Assembly: GCF_029784165.1 (NCBI RefSeq)
Contig: NC_073694.1
Span: 41,645,006 to 41,709,005 of the forward strand
Source of the DNA: Wyeomyia smithii
Lineage: Eukaryota; Arthropoda; Insecta; Diptera; Culicidae
DNA length: 64,000 nucleotides
Reading direction: 5' to 3'
Shown: positions 43,081 to 54,032 of the stretch, in pieces
How the letters are laid out: every line of letters starts with the position of its first letter
Numbering within the stretch: the stretch's first letter is position 1
The notes under the pieces: generated by a model
The model's database searches: none
The model's input: the letters and a program-made list of their open reading frames with translations, nothing else
Told to the model about the DNA's origin: nothing
Position numbers and translations under genes: made by a program

Positions 43081-44456
43081 AAGTAGTGTAATTCTTACAT
43101 GATCCAATTAGTACTATATTGACTATTATCTCGAAAACTTTGGCACAAGCACATAATTATGCGAATCGTTGATAGTTGGCTATGCCTCATTTGTCTCCTT
43201 TTCATGAATCGCATCGCCGTGAAGACTGATTGTGAGAAACAATCGGTGTTGCAGAGAGAGCTTGAACAGTTTGCTAAGAGGCTCCACCAGTCTGTAAGAG
43301 CTGTTTTTCAACATTGATGGCGGGTTTCTGTCTGGTCCTGACAAATGAAGTGTTTTTCAGTCATTTTTTTGTAGATAAAATGCTAGAGAAATGTGAATAA
43401 ATAAAATGATGAATGATTATAAATTTCCCATGTTTGCTGTATTCCGCATGTTTTTTTTCATGTTTGCAGTGTCCGTCATTGTAAAGCAACACAGTAAATA
43501 ATTTCGAATATTACACGTCACATACGTTACTTTCTCATTCGAGTGCTGGCTTCTGACGTGGGATTGAGTTGGTGAGTTCACAACCTGGAAGGAGCGTCAA
43601 ACTTAGCTCCGGTCCTCACAAGTTCCTATTTCACACATTCACGAGCAGGGCTCAACATTTTCGAAACAAAACAATGAAACTGATTATTCCGCGCTGTCAC
43701 TTCGATCCGAACAGTTTCATTTTCACTTGATTCCTTCCGGCTGCTGTCAACGAATCACTTCTTTCTCTCTTTCGTTTCAAATAAAACTGCTGACTATATA
43801 TTTCAATTGACGGAGAAAGTGACGGAGAGAGAGATTCTTTTATTTCCTTCAGCGTTTCATTGTCATTTTCGATTGACAATTGTCATGTGAGAGTGACGAT
43901 GATAATCTTTTCTTTCAATTGAAACGCATTTGTATCAGTTTCTAGCCTTCAGTTGTCAAACTCAAAGCAAGAGGGCAAGAGCTTACGAGTAGTTTTCATG
44001 TGACTCACGAAGAGCTTGAGAATGCTACAAAAGCTTTTCAATTGAAAGCGACGGGTCAAAGCGTCACTATAGTCTGATAATTGTCAATTGAAAATGAATT
44101 TGTCAGGCTCTGTTCACGAGTCATACGATCACAATAGACTTCCAGCTGAAACACGGACATAGCTAGTTAGTATATCCAGGGCAATGTTGTCATCCGAACT
44201 GAGTAAGAAGTCGCGTCGCTATGGTTGGCGGATTAACCTTATCTTGGCGGTAGAAATAATGCTTCGCCAACCCGAGCGTTTGTTCACCAAAGCTCAAAAT
44301 AGCGTCTGTTTTCCATGTTAGGGGTGGCTGATCAACATCCTGGGGCCAGCTTGAAACTCTAAACAGTGCTGTCACTATGGTCTTTCGGTGAGACTGGGGT
44401 TGATGCAGGCCTTACAAGCTGGACGTGAAAACAATCAGGAACAAGGCAATCCGTAG
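43081..44456. other. Unassigned, with caattga-rich inverted motifs
   Basis: No gene. Around 43855-43900 (cattttcgattgacaattgtca) and 44062-44100 (tgataattgtcaattgaaaatg) there are inverted relatives that may be MITE arms. The ends were not defined. Confidence 0.35.
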
Positions 44457-45415
44457 TACCGTAAAACGGGGTAACATTGATCATTTTTAATAAATTTTAC
44501 AACTGAAATTACAGGTTTCATATTTTTAGAACCAGTACTGGCATCCTTAGAACTTGGGAAGTTAGTTTTCAAAGCCCTTCGAAAATCTTGAACATTAAAA
44601 ACTTTTTTTTCGTCCTTTTTTCAATTTTCCTTTTTTGGGGTAACTTAGATCAGTTTCAATTTCGAATAGTTTTGAAACCTTTTTGAACTTAGAATGTTAG
44701 ATAAAGCTTTAATAACATGTTGAGAGACGCTTCCCGGATTGACATCACGTTCTCCTTGACTGCTCTTACTGCGGAGGATAGTCCTGTCCTTGCACCTAGT
44801 CGCGGTATGTACTGCGAGGCATTTTTATGCCATATGTAACTTTACCTATCAATGATGAACAACATAAACGTTGGTTGCGAAAGTTGCCAGAAGTATTTTG
44901 TAAATCAGCAATCGTTGTAAAATGTTTGTGATCAGAAATCGTATGTTGATCATATGCAAGGCCTTTCCAACAACGAAAGTATCAATAGGCCAGTTCTAGC
45001 CTCTTACGTTCGATGCTCTAGCCAAGACAACATCATGGCCTCCTTTCTTAACAAATATTAATAATTTAACTGTGAATGTAATAAATTTGAATATTTTTTT
45101 TAGTTGATTGACAAAATTAAATAACGAGTTGGAAAACATGTCTATGAATTATAAATGCTCAATATTCGACTAGTATAAAGTACTTTTTTTAACACTCACT
45201 GAGAGTAAGAAACATAACGGTTAAAATTTGGTCATCAAAACAATAAAAAATTTCAACCAATACAATATTGTGCAGACCTAGAATGACACAAGCTTGAGAT
45301 GTTATATTTAAATTTAGCAAAAGTAATCACGGAGTAGTTTTATTTCAACTATTTATGAGAAGGGTAAAACTGATCAATGTTACCCCGCTGATCAATGTTA
45401 CCCCGTTTTACGGTA
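44457..45415. mobile_element. 955-bp TA-flanked non-autonomous element
   Basis: Perfect 25-bp inverted ends beginning CCGTAAAACGGGGTAACATT (44459 inwards, and 45413 inwards on the other strand) are flanked by TA (44457-44458 and 45414-45415). The right end carries a second, direct copy of the ggggtaacattgatca part (45370-45397), and a related ggggtaacttagatca occurs at 44637. No transposase is readable. It interrupts, or abuts, the LINE relic that follows. Confidence 0.9.
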
Positions 45416-47340
45416 ACTACTTTCAACATAGCCTCCCACATCGGTACACTTGGAGATCATCGCAATATACTGAAACTCAAACCGATCACGTTTTAATGGT
45501 CAAAATGTGCAAATGACTTTCGGTTGTCAACGATATCCGCTACCCTTCATTCGCCACGGTATGATCTGAAGCTACTTAAACGCCCCGAAGGTGCTACTGA
45601 GTACGTGCCTTGAGATAGCGTTGCCGGATAAGGGATAGCTTTCCGAAGCCCCTCGTGAGGACTGCTGGAATGCTGTGAAAGCAGCCATTAACAACGCGGC
45701 GGAAGATGGATGGGTCGAGAGAAACCAACGTAACAGCTGGTTCGACGAGGAGTGTCAAACGATTCTAGACGAGGAGAATGCAAGATCAGTCATAACGTGA
45801 GTCGAAACAAACAGAAACGAAGACAGCAGATCCATATTTTCCAGGACAAAAAGCACCGCCTGTAGGAGTGTGAGGAAATGTAGCAGCTGCATCATTCTCA
45901 AGAAACACGAAGCTTCTACAAGAAACCAAACGCATCCCGCGCAGGTTTTGTGTCGCGAGCTGAAAGGAGGAATCTTGACGGATGAACGTGAGATAATCGA
46001 AAGGTGACAGATCACTTCTAACAATGAACACCTGAATGGCGCAGAGGCAGAGGACCAAGACAGTAGGAAGAGTGACTTCGTCAGCACAGGAGACGAGGAA
46101 GACATAAGGATGCTATCAAGCAACTCAAGAGCAACAAATCTGCTAAAAAGGATGGCACTGCAGCGGAGCTTGGATAGGCTTGGATAGGCTGGCTTCCTGT
46201 TTGCATCAGTTGATAGGATGTGGGATACAGAACAGTTACCAGAGGAGTGGAAGGTGGGAGTAATATGCCCAATGTACAAGAAGGGTTGACAAGTTGGAAT
46301 GTAGGAGCTACCGAGCGATCACGATTCTCAACACAGCCTACAAAGTGCTCATTTTTCGTTGTCTCTCGTTGCTAGCACGGAGGTTTGTGGGAAGTTATCA
46401 AGCCGATTTTGTAGTTAGTTGATTGACAATAGACCAATTCTTTACGCTGCGGCAGATCCTTCAAAAGAGATCGCTTTAAAACCCGCGTGCGATACTAGCG
46501 ACCGTGTAGAGCTATGGAAAGTTATGGACAAAAATGGGTACCTTGCGAAACTAACAAGACTGATTAAGGCCACGATGGATGGTGTACAGTACTGTGTGAA
46601 GATTTCGGGTGCAAGGGACTTCGACAAGGCGACGGTTTTTTCTGTCTCCTGTTCAACATTATGCTTGAAGGCGTTATGAAACGCGTGGCCTTTACCATGC
46701 GGTACATAATCTTCAATAAATTCAGCCAGTTCATCTGCTTCGCTGACGACGTGGACCTTGTTGGAAGGACGTTTCAAGAGGTTGGATTGAAGGTGAATAC
46801 GTCGTAGACCAAGTATCTGCTAGCAGGAAGAACCATGTTCGAGGTGGGTGTTGAATTTATGTACCTCGGATTATGGGTAACGTCAGACAACAAGTGCAGA
46901 AGAGAAATACGCAGACGTATTGTAGCTGGAAGTGAACCATGTACAACACGCTCACAAGACTTGTAGTCCTCTACGGGCACGAGACATGGACAATGCTCGA
47001 GGAGGACTTGTAAACACAAGGCGTTCTCAAACGACGTGTGCTTAGGACCATTTTCGGTGGAGAATGTGAAATGGCGTATGGAGGCGAAGAATGTACCACG
47101 AGTTGACGCAACTCTACTGCAAGCCCAGTATCCAGGAAGTCGCTATACTGGAAGGGTAAAATGGGCGGGGTATGTTGTAAGAATGCCGGACAACAATCCC
47201 GTACAAACAGTGTTCGTCTCGAATCCGAAAGTGGAGCAAGATCTTGGAAGTTTCAGATGCTCAAGAAACTGGATGCATGCTGCCATGGACCGAGTGCGCC
47301 AGCCCTGAGGGATGTTTCACCAGAAAAGTAAGTGAGTACA
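45416..47340 (+). pseudogene. LINE relic with endonuclease-RT linker, RT and C-terminus (RTE/F52C9.6-like)
   Basis: Heavily decayed plus-strand copy read across several frames. Blocks include NAAEDGWVERNQRNSWFDEEC, DEWKVGVICPMYKKG, YRAITILNTAYKVL, ELWKVMDKNGYLAKLTRLIKATMDG, FADDVDLVG (the active-site block, near 46735-46765), EFMYLG, VLYGHETWTMLEEDL, and RVKWAGYVVRMPDNNPVQTVF. This order and wording fit the non-LTR family whose best-known protein description is 'transposon-derived protein F52C9.6'. Many stops and frameshifts are present, so it is dead. Confidence 0.85.
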
Positions 47341-47834
47341 TAAACAAAATCGGGGTTGACGTCAGAAGTAACTGAAATTTTAATATTGTACATGACGTGT
47401 AACATTCAGTTTTTTCACTGTGTAATATTCAGAACTTTCTACTGTGTAAATTTTTACAGTTTCTGGACACTAAATTTTGGAGGGTCTTTTTACCCGACTA
47501 ATTCCTGTCTCAAAATAGTCAGACGTACAAATTATTTCATGGATGAACAAGCCCTGGAGTTTTAAACTCGAATGGAGAACACCGTTACAAAAGGATTTGC
47601 ACCCCTCGCTCAATAGGTTCAAATGATGGTTTAAAAGATGTTATAGACAAATAAAATTTTCTCCGTAATTTCTTAAATGGCGCATTTTTTATTACTTTAC
47701 ATGAAAGCTTCTGAGTTGCTCTATAAAACGTATTGTCCAGATTTGGGATTTAATTTTGCTGGCAGGAACAAAAGAGTTCTAATAATCACCATGCTTTCGA
47801 TTTTCTTATACCGTTTGAATTGAAAAAATTGACA
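47341..47834. other. Spacer, no gene
   Basis: AT-rich, with no recognisable feature. Confidence 0.4.
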
Positions 47835-48510
47835 AAAATTGCCCGTTATTCATGGGTTCACCTTAACACGCACTGACAAAACTACCCATGCAGCATCAGT
47901 CATAGTTACCCACGAGTCAGCAGAAAAAAATGTACAGCTCTATAAGTCGAACTCCAACTGTGGTAGCAAAAACGGTGTAGATACATTCAGAAGTGTGTGC
48001 GTTTAAAGAACGGTATCCTACCGCGTAAAAAAACGGGCATTGTGCAGCACTTTGTGGACACCGGATACGTCCGTTCCACCATCTACAATATCTTGACACT
48101 ATTGGACAACAACCACAACATCGAAAGAAAGCCTGGTTCCGAGTAGCCGACGACCCTGAGCGGCACGAAGCTCCATGGGATACTGAAGAGGAAGATCGAG
48201 GGAAAAGTGGCTATATCGCTGCGTGCGCTTGACTGGGAGGTCGGTACAACTAGTCAAACAGTGAAAAAGTACCTTGTGAATATGATAATACATGTCAGGA
48301 AGCGGTAGTCCCATCCACTGGTCTCGAAGCTGCGACTGAATAAGATGGTCAAGTCAATTTTCCCGACGAATCGTGACGTGGCGGCGGTGGAGGACGATGG
48401 TACGCATCTCACCCTGGGTGGCAACGACTGGCAGGGCATTTCGTATTTTACTTGCCCCGCGAAGAAAGTGAGCTCCGGGGTGAAGTTCATTTCGCACATC
48501 AAGTTCCCCA
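47835..48510 (+). pseudogene. Mariner-type transposase relic, copy 3
   Basis: Matches copy 2 from the upstream block (cacgcactgacaaaactac, near 47867) and includes the N-terminal region missing there. Helix-turn-helix-like pieces around 48000-48290 are broken by stops and frame changes. Then come KMVKSIFPTNRDVAAVEDD, LGGNDWQGISYFT and KKVSSGVKFISHIKFP. It stops abruptly at aagttcccca (48510), where copy 2 continues, and is joined to Copia sequence. Confidence 0.85.
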
Positions 48511-48529
48511 TAGATCAGAACTTTAGTTC

Positions 48530-49215
48530 TCTTACTCGAGGGTGTTTGGATTAGAAGCCAGTCAGAGGCCGAGTTTGGATAACAAAGCTGTTCCGTTGGC
48601 TTCCGTTGGGTGCGAGGAGAACCGGAAAGCGTATCGGTTCCTCGACGAAGCAACAAACCGGATCTATGTAAGTAGAGATGCTGTTTTCCTAGAGAATGAG
48701 CTGAAAGTACAAGAGTCCGTGCGGGGAATCGACATACCAAAGGAACCTGAGAAGTCAACGGAGGTAAGAGTCGATCCAACGAACGGTTCTTCTGAAGCTA
48801 CTTATCAACTTGAGAAAGAGCATGAAGAGAATGAAACAGTTTTAAACTCGGATGATGAGCTGGATGAAACAGTGTCTGGAATGAATGAAAGTTGTGATGA
48901 TAGTGCTTCTTGGGGAACTTGGGGAGTCAAGCAGGGACACAATGTTTGAAGGTTTCACAGAATATATTCAACGATCGCAACGGACAACAAAAGGAATTAC
49001 ACCGGACTGTTGATGATAGAGCAAATGTAGTACGAGCGGGCTGAATTGGAACCTCGTCACCAGAGGGAAACTAGAACGTCAAAGACTTCTGTGGCGTGGC
49101 AAGAAACCATGGAAGCGGAAATAAAGAGCCTTGTAGATAATTTCACGTGGGAATTGAAACCTCTAGCGCGAGGAAGCAAAAGCAATCGGAAGCAGTTGGG
49201 TGTATATGCATGTAA
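48530..49215 (+). pseudogene. Ty1/Copia polyprotein relic (integrase-RT junction)
   Basis: 48542-48949 reads SLDNKAVPLASVGCEENRKAYRFLDEATNRIYVSRDAVFLEN, the typical end-of-integrase block of Copia elements, followed by an acidic linker. After stops, the same frame resumes (49046-49200) with WQETMEAEIKSLVDNFTWEL, the start of the Copia RT domain. It then loses similarity. It is dead, and probably only a fragment, because the RT core is absent. Confidence 0.85.
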
Positions 49216-49876
49216 AATATTACCCATTACTATTCAAAAACACTCAATCACACACTCAGATCAACAATTTTGTCAAGCGGCAGAAAAAGAATAGGCTGTT
49301 TCTTGTACCGACTACATGACGCTAACGATGGATGAAGAATGTATGTTTAAGGATGGGATCGTGATAATGCATCGGAAAGCTTATTAACTTCTAAAACAAA
49401 TTTGGAAGACATTTTAAGATTACCACCAATCGTAAACGAGAATACAACTCGAAGTGCTACCATGTCTCAACATCGGATAAATCGCGATATGATTTTGAAT
49501 AGGATGAGGAAGATAAGAAGAGTCTTGATAGAGAGAAAGGAAACAGAAAAATTGCTCGTTAACCACGCAAGATGAACAATGAACTCGAAAAAAAAAGCAG
49601 TTCAGAATAATTCCAAACACATGTATCCAAGCGAAATCAATCTGTGCCTTCGCGAAAAAGCTAAACAATTGTTTCAATTATCGCTTTTTTTAACATTCTG
49701 CAATGTTTGAGACATGTGTTACTTCCCTGCCATTTTTGTACCACTTCACATACTGATTATTAAAATCTAATCTAACAAGTTCATTTGTCACAGTAGAGCA
49801 TCAACTAAATAAAATTATTGATTTACTTCTGCTTTCGTACACTCCTCCCAACAGTTGTAGCACCGACTAATAGACG
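49216..49876. other. Unassigned, perhaps Copia 3' remnant
   Basis: No ORF. The phrase cgtacactcctcccaaca (ending 49854) resembles the close of a Copia-type LTR, but a matching tgttgggagg start was not found. Confidence 0.3.
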
Positions 49877-50279
49877 TACAGTACTGGGCAAAAATAAGTA
49901 CGCACTCACTATCCTAATGTTGAACTTCCTGTATCTTTTTTAATATAAGGTATATGAACTCGATGAATTCGGATAAGTTGTAGTATTTCTAATATACCAA
50001 CGATTGGTATAATAATTTTGTCAAAGAATTGCATATTAAATTCACACTTCAGCATAATTGTAATTAAGCTCTATTTTCGCTTGGTCAAAATAAAGTACGC
50101 ATTCTTTATATTATCATCAGTTTAGTATTTATCAGCTCAGATAATTTATTTTTTATTTTTTTTTTATTATATCCTACTCCTCGTAAGTCCAATAAGATTC
50201 CTATTGCTGCAGAGAAACGTCGAAACAATGTGTTTGATTATTTGTTTATCATTATTAGTGCGCGGTACAATCGGATAAG

Positions 50280-51260
50280 ATGGGGAAAAAGCAAATTTCC
50301 GTAGATATTCGTAAATTCATAGTTAACAACCGTCAGGAAGGTCTTTCTTATAGAGAAATTGCTCGAAAAATTCGATTTAAGTGAAGCAGGAACACGAAAA
50401 ATATGCAAAAAGCATGGAGAACTGGGAAGCGTAGCCGATCGGACCGGTAGAGGAAGGAAGCGGAAAACTACATCTAGCGATGATCGCCGAATTTCTCGAG
50501 AAGTGGCAAAAAATCCTTTCGCTACCAGCCGAGTGATTCGTGAAAATGCTGATTTAAATATCTCTGAACGAACTGTGCGCAGAAGACTACAGGAAGTGGG
50601 TTATAAGAGTGAATTTGCCCAACGACGACCTTTGATTCGAAAGGTTAACAGGTTTGTTTACTTCGTATTCAGCATACATTTTTGGCTGAGGTTTATTTCT
50701 GCAGGATCAAACGCCTCAAATTCGCTCAAAAATACATCGACAAGCCGATAGAGTTCTGGAAACAGGTTATCTGGAGCGATGAAAGTAAATTTGAACTTGC
50801 CGATAAAAATATTCAGAAGACGGTCAAGCACGGAGGTGGCAGTATCATGGTGTGGGGGTGCTTTGCTTGGTCGGGTGTTGGTAATATTGAGAAAATTGAT
50901 GGCATAATGACGGCAGACTATTACATCAGCATTTTAAAGAGAAATCTTACAGAGTCGGCGCGAAAGGTTGGCTTAGAGAAGAAGTTCACTTTTCAACAAG
51001 ACAATGATCCTAAGCATACCGCCCACAAAACCACTGCGTATTTCCGTGCTTCACGTATCAAGCTATTTGAATGGCCATCACAAAGTCCGGACTTAAAACC
51101 GATAGAAAATTTGTGATCGATTTTGGATCAAAAAGCTTGGACAAATATCGACTCCCAACATATTAAAAACCTCGTTGAAAGTATGCCTCGACGCCTGCAA
51201 TCCGTGATTGAAGCTAAAGGTGGCCAAACAAAATACTTAAATAAAGAAAAATCAGTTTGA
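50280..51260 (+). pseudogene. Tc1-type DD34E transposase pseudogene with a likely 53-bp intron
   Basis: ATG 50280 (MGKKQISVDIRKFIVNNRQEG) starts a paired helix-turn-helix region: LSYREIAR (about residues 22-29), then GRGRKRKTTSSDDRRISREV and the second HTH (RVIRENADLNISERTVRRRLQEVGYK). A one-base change in the A-run at 50364-50369 shifts the frame. After KVNR, a GT...AG interval (50652-50704) lies where the frame would otherwise break; removing it rejoins the reading frame at IKRLKFAQKYI. The catalytic part has IWSDESKFEL, FQQDNDPKHTA and SPDLKPIEN (DD34E). A nonsense change (TGG to TGA, 51114-51116) interrupts it; the tail then runs to the stop at 51258-51260. The related Minos transposase also has a short intron (about 60 bp). 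Total about 308 codons against about 340 for typical Tc1 family members. Confidence 0.9.
50652..50704 (+). other. Putative transposase intron (53 bp)
   Basis: Begins gtttgttt and ends ttatttctgcag. The pyrimidine-rich run before AG and the reading-frame restoration on removal support splicing. The length (53) is not a multiple of three. Confidence 0.7.
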
Positions 51261-51469
51261 ACGTTGAATCACTATAATGCGTACTTTATTTTGTCCACAA
51301 GAAAAATGACAATTTCCAAATATAAGCTCTTTTTATGTTTATATGTCGTTCTCATGTCGCTTTATCTAACATTTTTCGAAAGTACACATCCAATACTGTC
51401 TTTTGTTAGAACACTTCGATTATCCATCTGCCTTAGATTCCACCTAATTCAAGAAAATCTAGCCTAATT

Positions 51470-51645
51470 TTCAGTCAAGTAACAGTCGTCGCGTGACATC
51501 TCACAACATTTTTATGGTTCAAAATTTGACACATACACGTACGCTAGCGCTACCGTCGAAGCATAGGCCACAGTGCGAGCACGGCACCAGATGGTGCTAG
51601 AATTACATGCGTTAATTTGTTTAAGGTGTGTTAGTCTGTGCTTGT
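51470..51645. repeat. Truncated copy of the MITE at 51814-52120
   Basis: caagtaacagtcgtcgcg, tttgacacatacacgtacgctagcgct, cagatggtgctag and the end gtgttagtctgtgct align to the neighbouring element (about 51885-52120) in the same orientation. The left end is missing. Confidence 0.7.
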
Positions 51646-51811
51646 AATGTAATCTACGTCTTCCCGGCCCAATTCAGGACACCTTCTTTAAGAAACACTC
51701 TTTGCTAACGTTTCGATGATCCACTTCACGCTTCTTGGTAGAATATTAGTTCATTTCGCGATTTTGTTGAATGTTACTCCCTTTTTAACTACGACTTAAT
51801 GAAGTAACTAA

Positions 51812-52122
51812 TACCACAGACCAACAGACGTAACACTGGAACCTAGCTCCATCGCCGCAAAAAACGTTCATTTCAAAATTTCAATCGAATAACAGCCATC
51901 GCGCGAAAACGTCGTCTGGGGCGCTGTCATGCAATCTCATACATATTTTGTAGTTCCCCATTTGACACATGCAGTAACGCTGGCGCTGATGTCGAAATAC
52001 ATGACGCAGCGCGAACACGACAGCAGATGGTGCTAGTGCTACTAACGTAAAGTACTGCAATCATCCAAACGATGATTTTATTGAAAATTTGTTCGAAGTG
52101 TTATGTCTGTTAGTCTGTGCTA
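51812..52122. mobile_element. 307-bp TA-flanked MITE
   Basis: TA (51812-51813) then CCACAGACCAACAGACGTAA, and an inverted partner (ttatgtctgttagtctgtgc) ending 52120, then TA (52121-52122). About 22 bp match with few differences. It is non-coding. A second partial copy lies about 410 bp upstream. Confidence 0.8.
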
Positions 52123-52440
52123 ATATTTATTTCATGGCAGGTCATAGCATCGGTTTTGAAGGATGCGCATAGGATATTCTTCATGGATTGTCTTTAAAAG
52201 GAAATTTAATAAACAACAGTATAATAAGAATTTATATGAATGTTAAGTAATAAAAAAAGAAGCGAAAATAAAAATGTTGCCTGGCACTAATTTGCTAAAC
52301 ATTTGCAGAAGAGGAGGTTTCAGGGTTTTTATGTCGTCAAACAATTGCTTCAGATCCAATGAAAATTCTCCGTTAAGCCAGAATAATGCTGTGAAACTTT
52401 AGTTGAGTCCGCTCAATCCGCTGTTGCATGCCCCTGTTTA

Positions 52441-53235
52441 CTTCATACGTTCTTAAAGTTATCGAAAATACCCTAAAACATGTTCTAATTTTGTAAGGAA
52501 AAGTCCTGGTGATGTGTGGTCTTCAACAAAAACGTGTGTTTTGTATGCCCAAATGCTTCTTTAGAACCACGTTTTCTAGCTAACAAAAGTTAAGTGCAAA
52601 AAATTAACTTTTAAGTAACTTTTACAGAAAATACTCTGTAACTCTGTACCTAATGAAGATAGGAATTTTGTTTGTTCAGCAAAGATTCATATTTTTGCAC
52701 GTTCTAAAAATTTGCCGAATTAACCATTCCTCTATCTCTTGACACAAAAATGTTAGTATTTTGGATATATGAAAGCCTACTGTAACATATGCTCGCCGTA
52801 CTCTAATATGGGTGGATTGGGACAAATGTAACCTAAAGGAGTTTATAGTACTTCAGCTTAACTTCAAGGAGAAGAATTGACATCATGATTCCACTTGCCC
52901 CTTTTTAACCAATGCGTTCTTGAAGTTATCGAAAAAATAAGCTAAAAATGATACAACTTTGTTAGGAAAAGTTCTGGAGATATATGACCTGTGGCAAAAA
53001 TGTGTGTTTTGTGTGCCTTTACAATCCCTTTTAACAATAATTTCGTGTAAAATGCAACTAACAAAAGTTAAGTACAAAAAACTAACTTTTAAGTAAGTTC
53101 CATGTAATATACTTTATAACTTTGTACTGATAGAAGATAGGATTTTCATTTGTTCAACAAAGTTTCATATTTTTGAATCTTATACAACTTTGCTGAACAA
53201 ACTATTCTGCTATCTTTTAAAACAAAAAAGTTATT
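52441..53235. repeat. Tandem duplication, ~469-bp period, diverged
   Basis: Segments 52441-52768 and 52910-53235 share cgttcttaaagttatcgaaaa, ttrtaaggaaaagt, gtgtgttttgt, ctaacaaaagttaagt, taacttttaagtaa and tttgttcaacaaagattcatattttt in the same order. Agreement is roughly 75%. The 140 bp preceding each is only weakly similar. Non-coding. Confidence 0.8.
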
Positions 53236-53506
53236 TTTTTTTATTTTTAGTATAGTAAACTTTTCATAATATTTGACAATTTGCGATTATGCGGGACATT
53301 CATACAAACAATTATTCCGAAGACACTTTTAATCTAGGATGAAGGTAAAAGGCGCTTTGGAAATAAGTTCCACTTTTTGCCTTATTGGACCACTGTGCAT
53401 TGGTTTCTTGTAGAATGGTTCTATAGTAACACTAATTTAAAGAATCATGTTTCATCCTCTACAGCTCTCAATGCTTGCTGTAGCCTGACGAAACTAATTA
53501 AGCGCT

Positions 53507-54032
53507 TTAACCCTTAAATGCGCACGACGTTAAAAATCATCTAAAACCATAAAATCTTTGTTTAAAAGGTTTACTGCTCTAAAACTAACCAATACGCAAA
53601 AAAAAATCCAAAGATTTACTTTTCAATATGCAAATGTAACCATGTTGTTTTCAAACAACACTGTGGCTTTATCGCAGAATAAAGTCTAAACAATTACTTT
53701 TGTTAACAGTAACATTTAAACTGACCTTTTGTTAGTATAATTACTGATAATTCAGACATTTTTACTAACAACTAACCTTATTTTAAAATTTATGTTCAAA
53801 GACAGTCAGCACCAGTCGGGAATCTCGCCATGTTTTTTTTCGTTTCCGAGATTTTGACAGCAAAAATAAAAACAAAACATTCAAATACAGCACTTACAGC
53901 AGTTAAGTTTTCTTCGTTAGAGTCTAGAGAGCTGTTCTAATGGATTGTATTCTTAAAAATCCCGGAATACGTGTATTTTAATACGTTTTTAGTCGTGTTG
54001 TTTTAAAACAACATTGCGCATTTAAGGGTTAA
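53507..54032. mobile_element. 518-bp piggyBac-type non-autonomous element (TTAA site)
   Basis: TTAA (53507-53510) then CCCTTAAATGCGCA, and TGCGCATTTAAGGG then TTAA (54029-54032). The ends are perfect 14-bp inverted repeats, continuing imperfectly (cgacgtta/aacatt). The interior is AT-rich and non-coding. CCC-starting ends and TTAA are characteristic of piggyBac-like elements. Confidence 0.9.

Larger units (their letters stand above)
49877..51297 (+). mobile_element. Tc1-like transposon, right outer end missing
   Basis: The left end starts at TA then CAGTACTGGGCAAAAATAAG (49879), with a second copy (ttggtcaaaataaagtacgc) about 200 bp inside at 50082. This is the IR/DR arrangement known in some Tc1 elements. 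At the right, the inner copy is present inverted (gcgtactttattttgtcca, 51279-51297), but I see no outer copy up to about 51700. The transposase relic lies between. The element is inactive. Confidence 0.8.

Noticed and set aside
45755..46279. 174-codon minus-strand ORF (Ser/Leu-rich)
   Set aside because: Antisense to the plus-strand LINE relic, whose blocks are recognisable in order.
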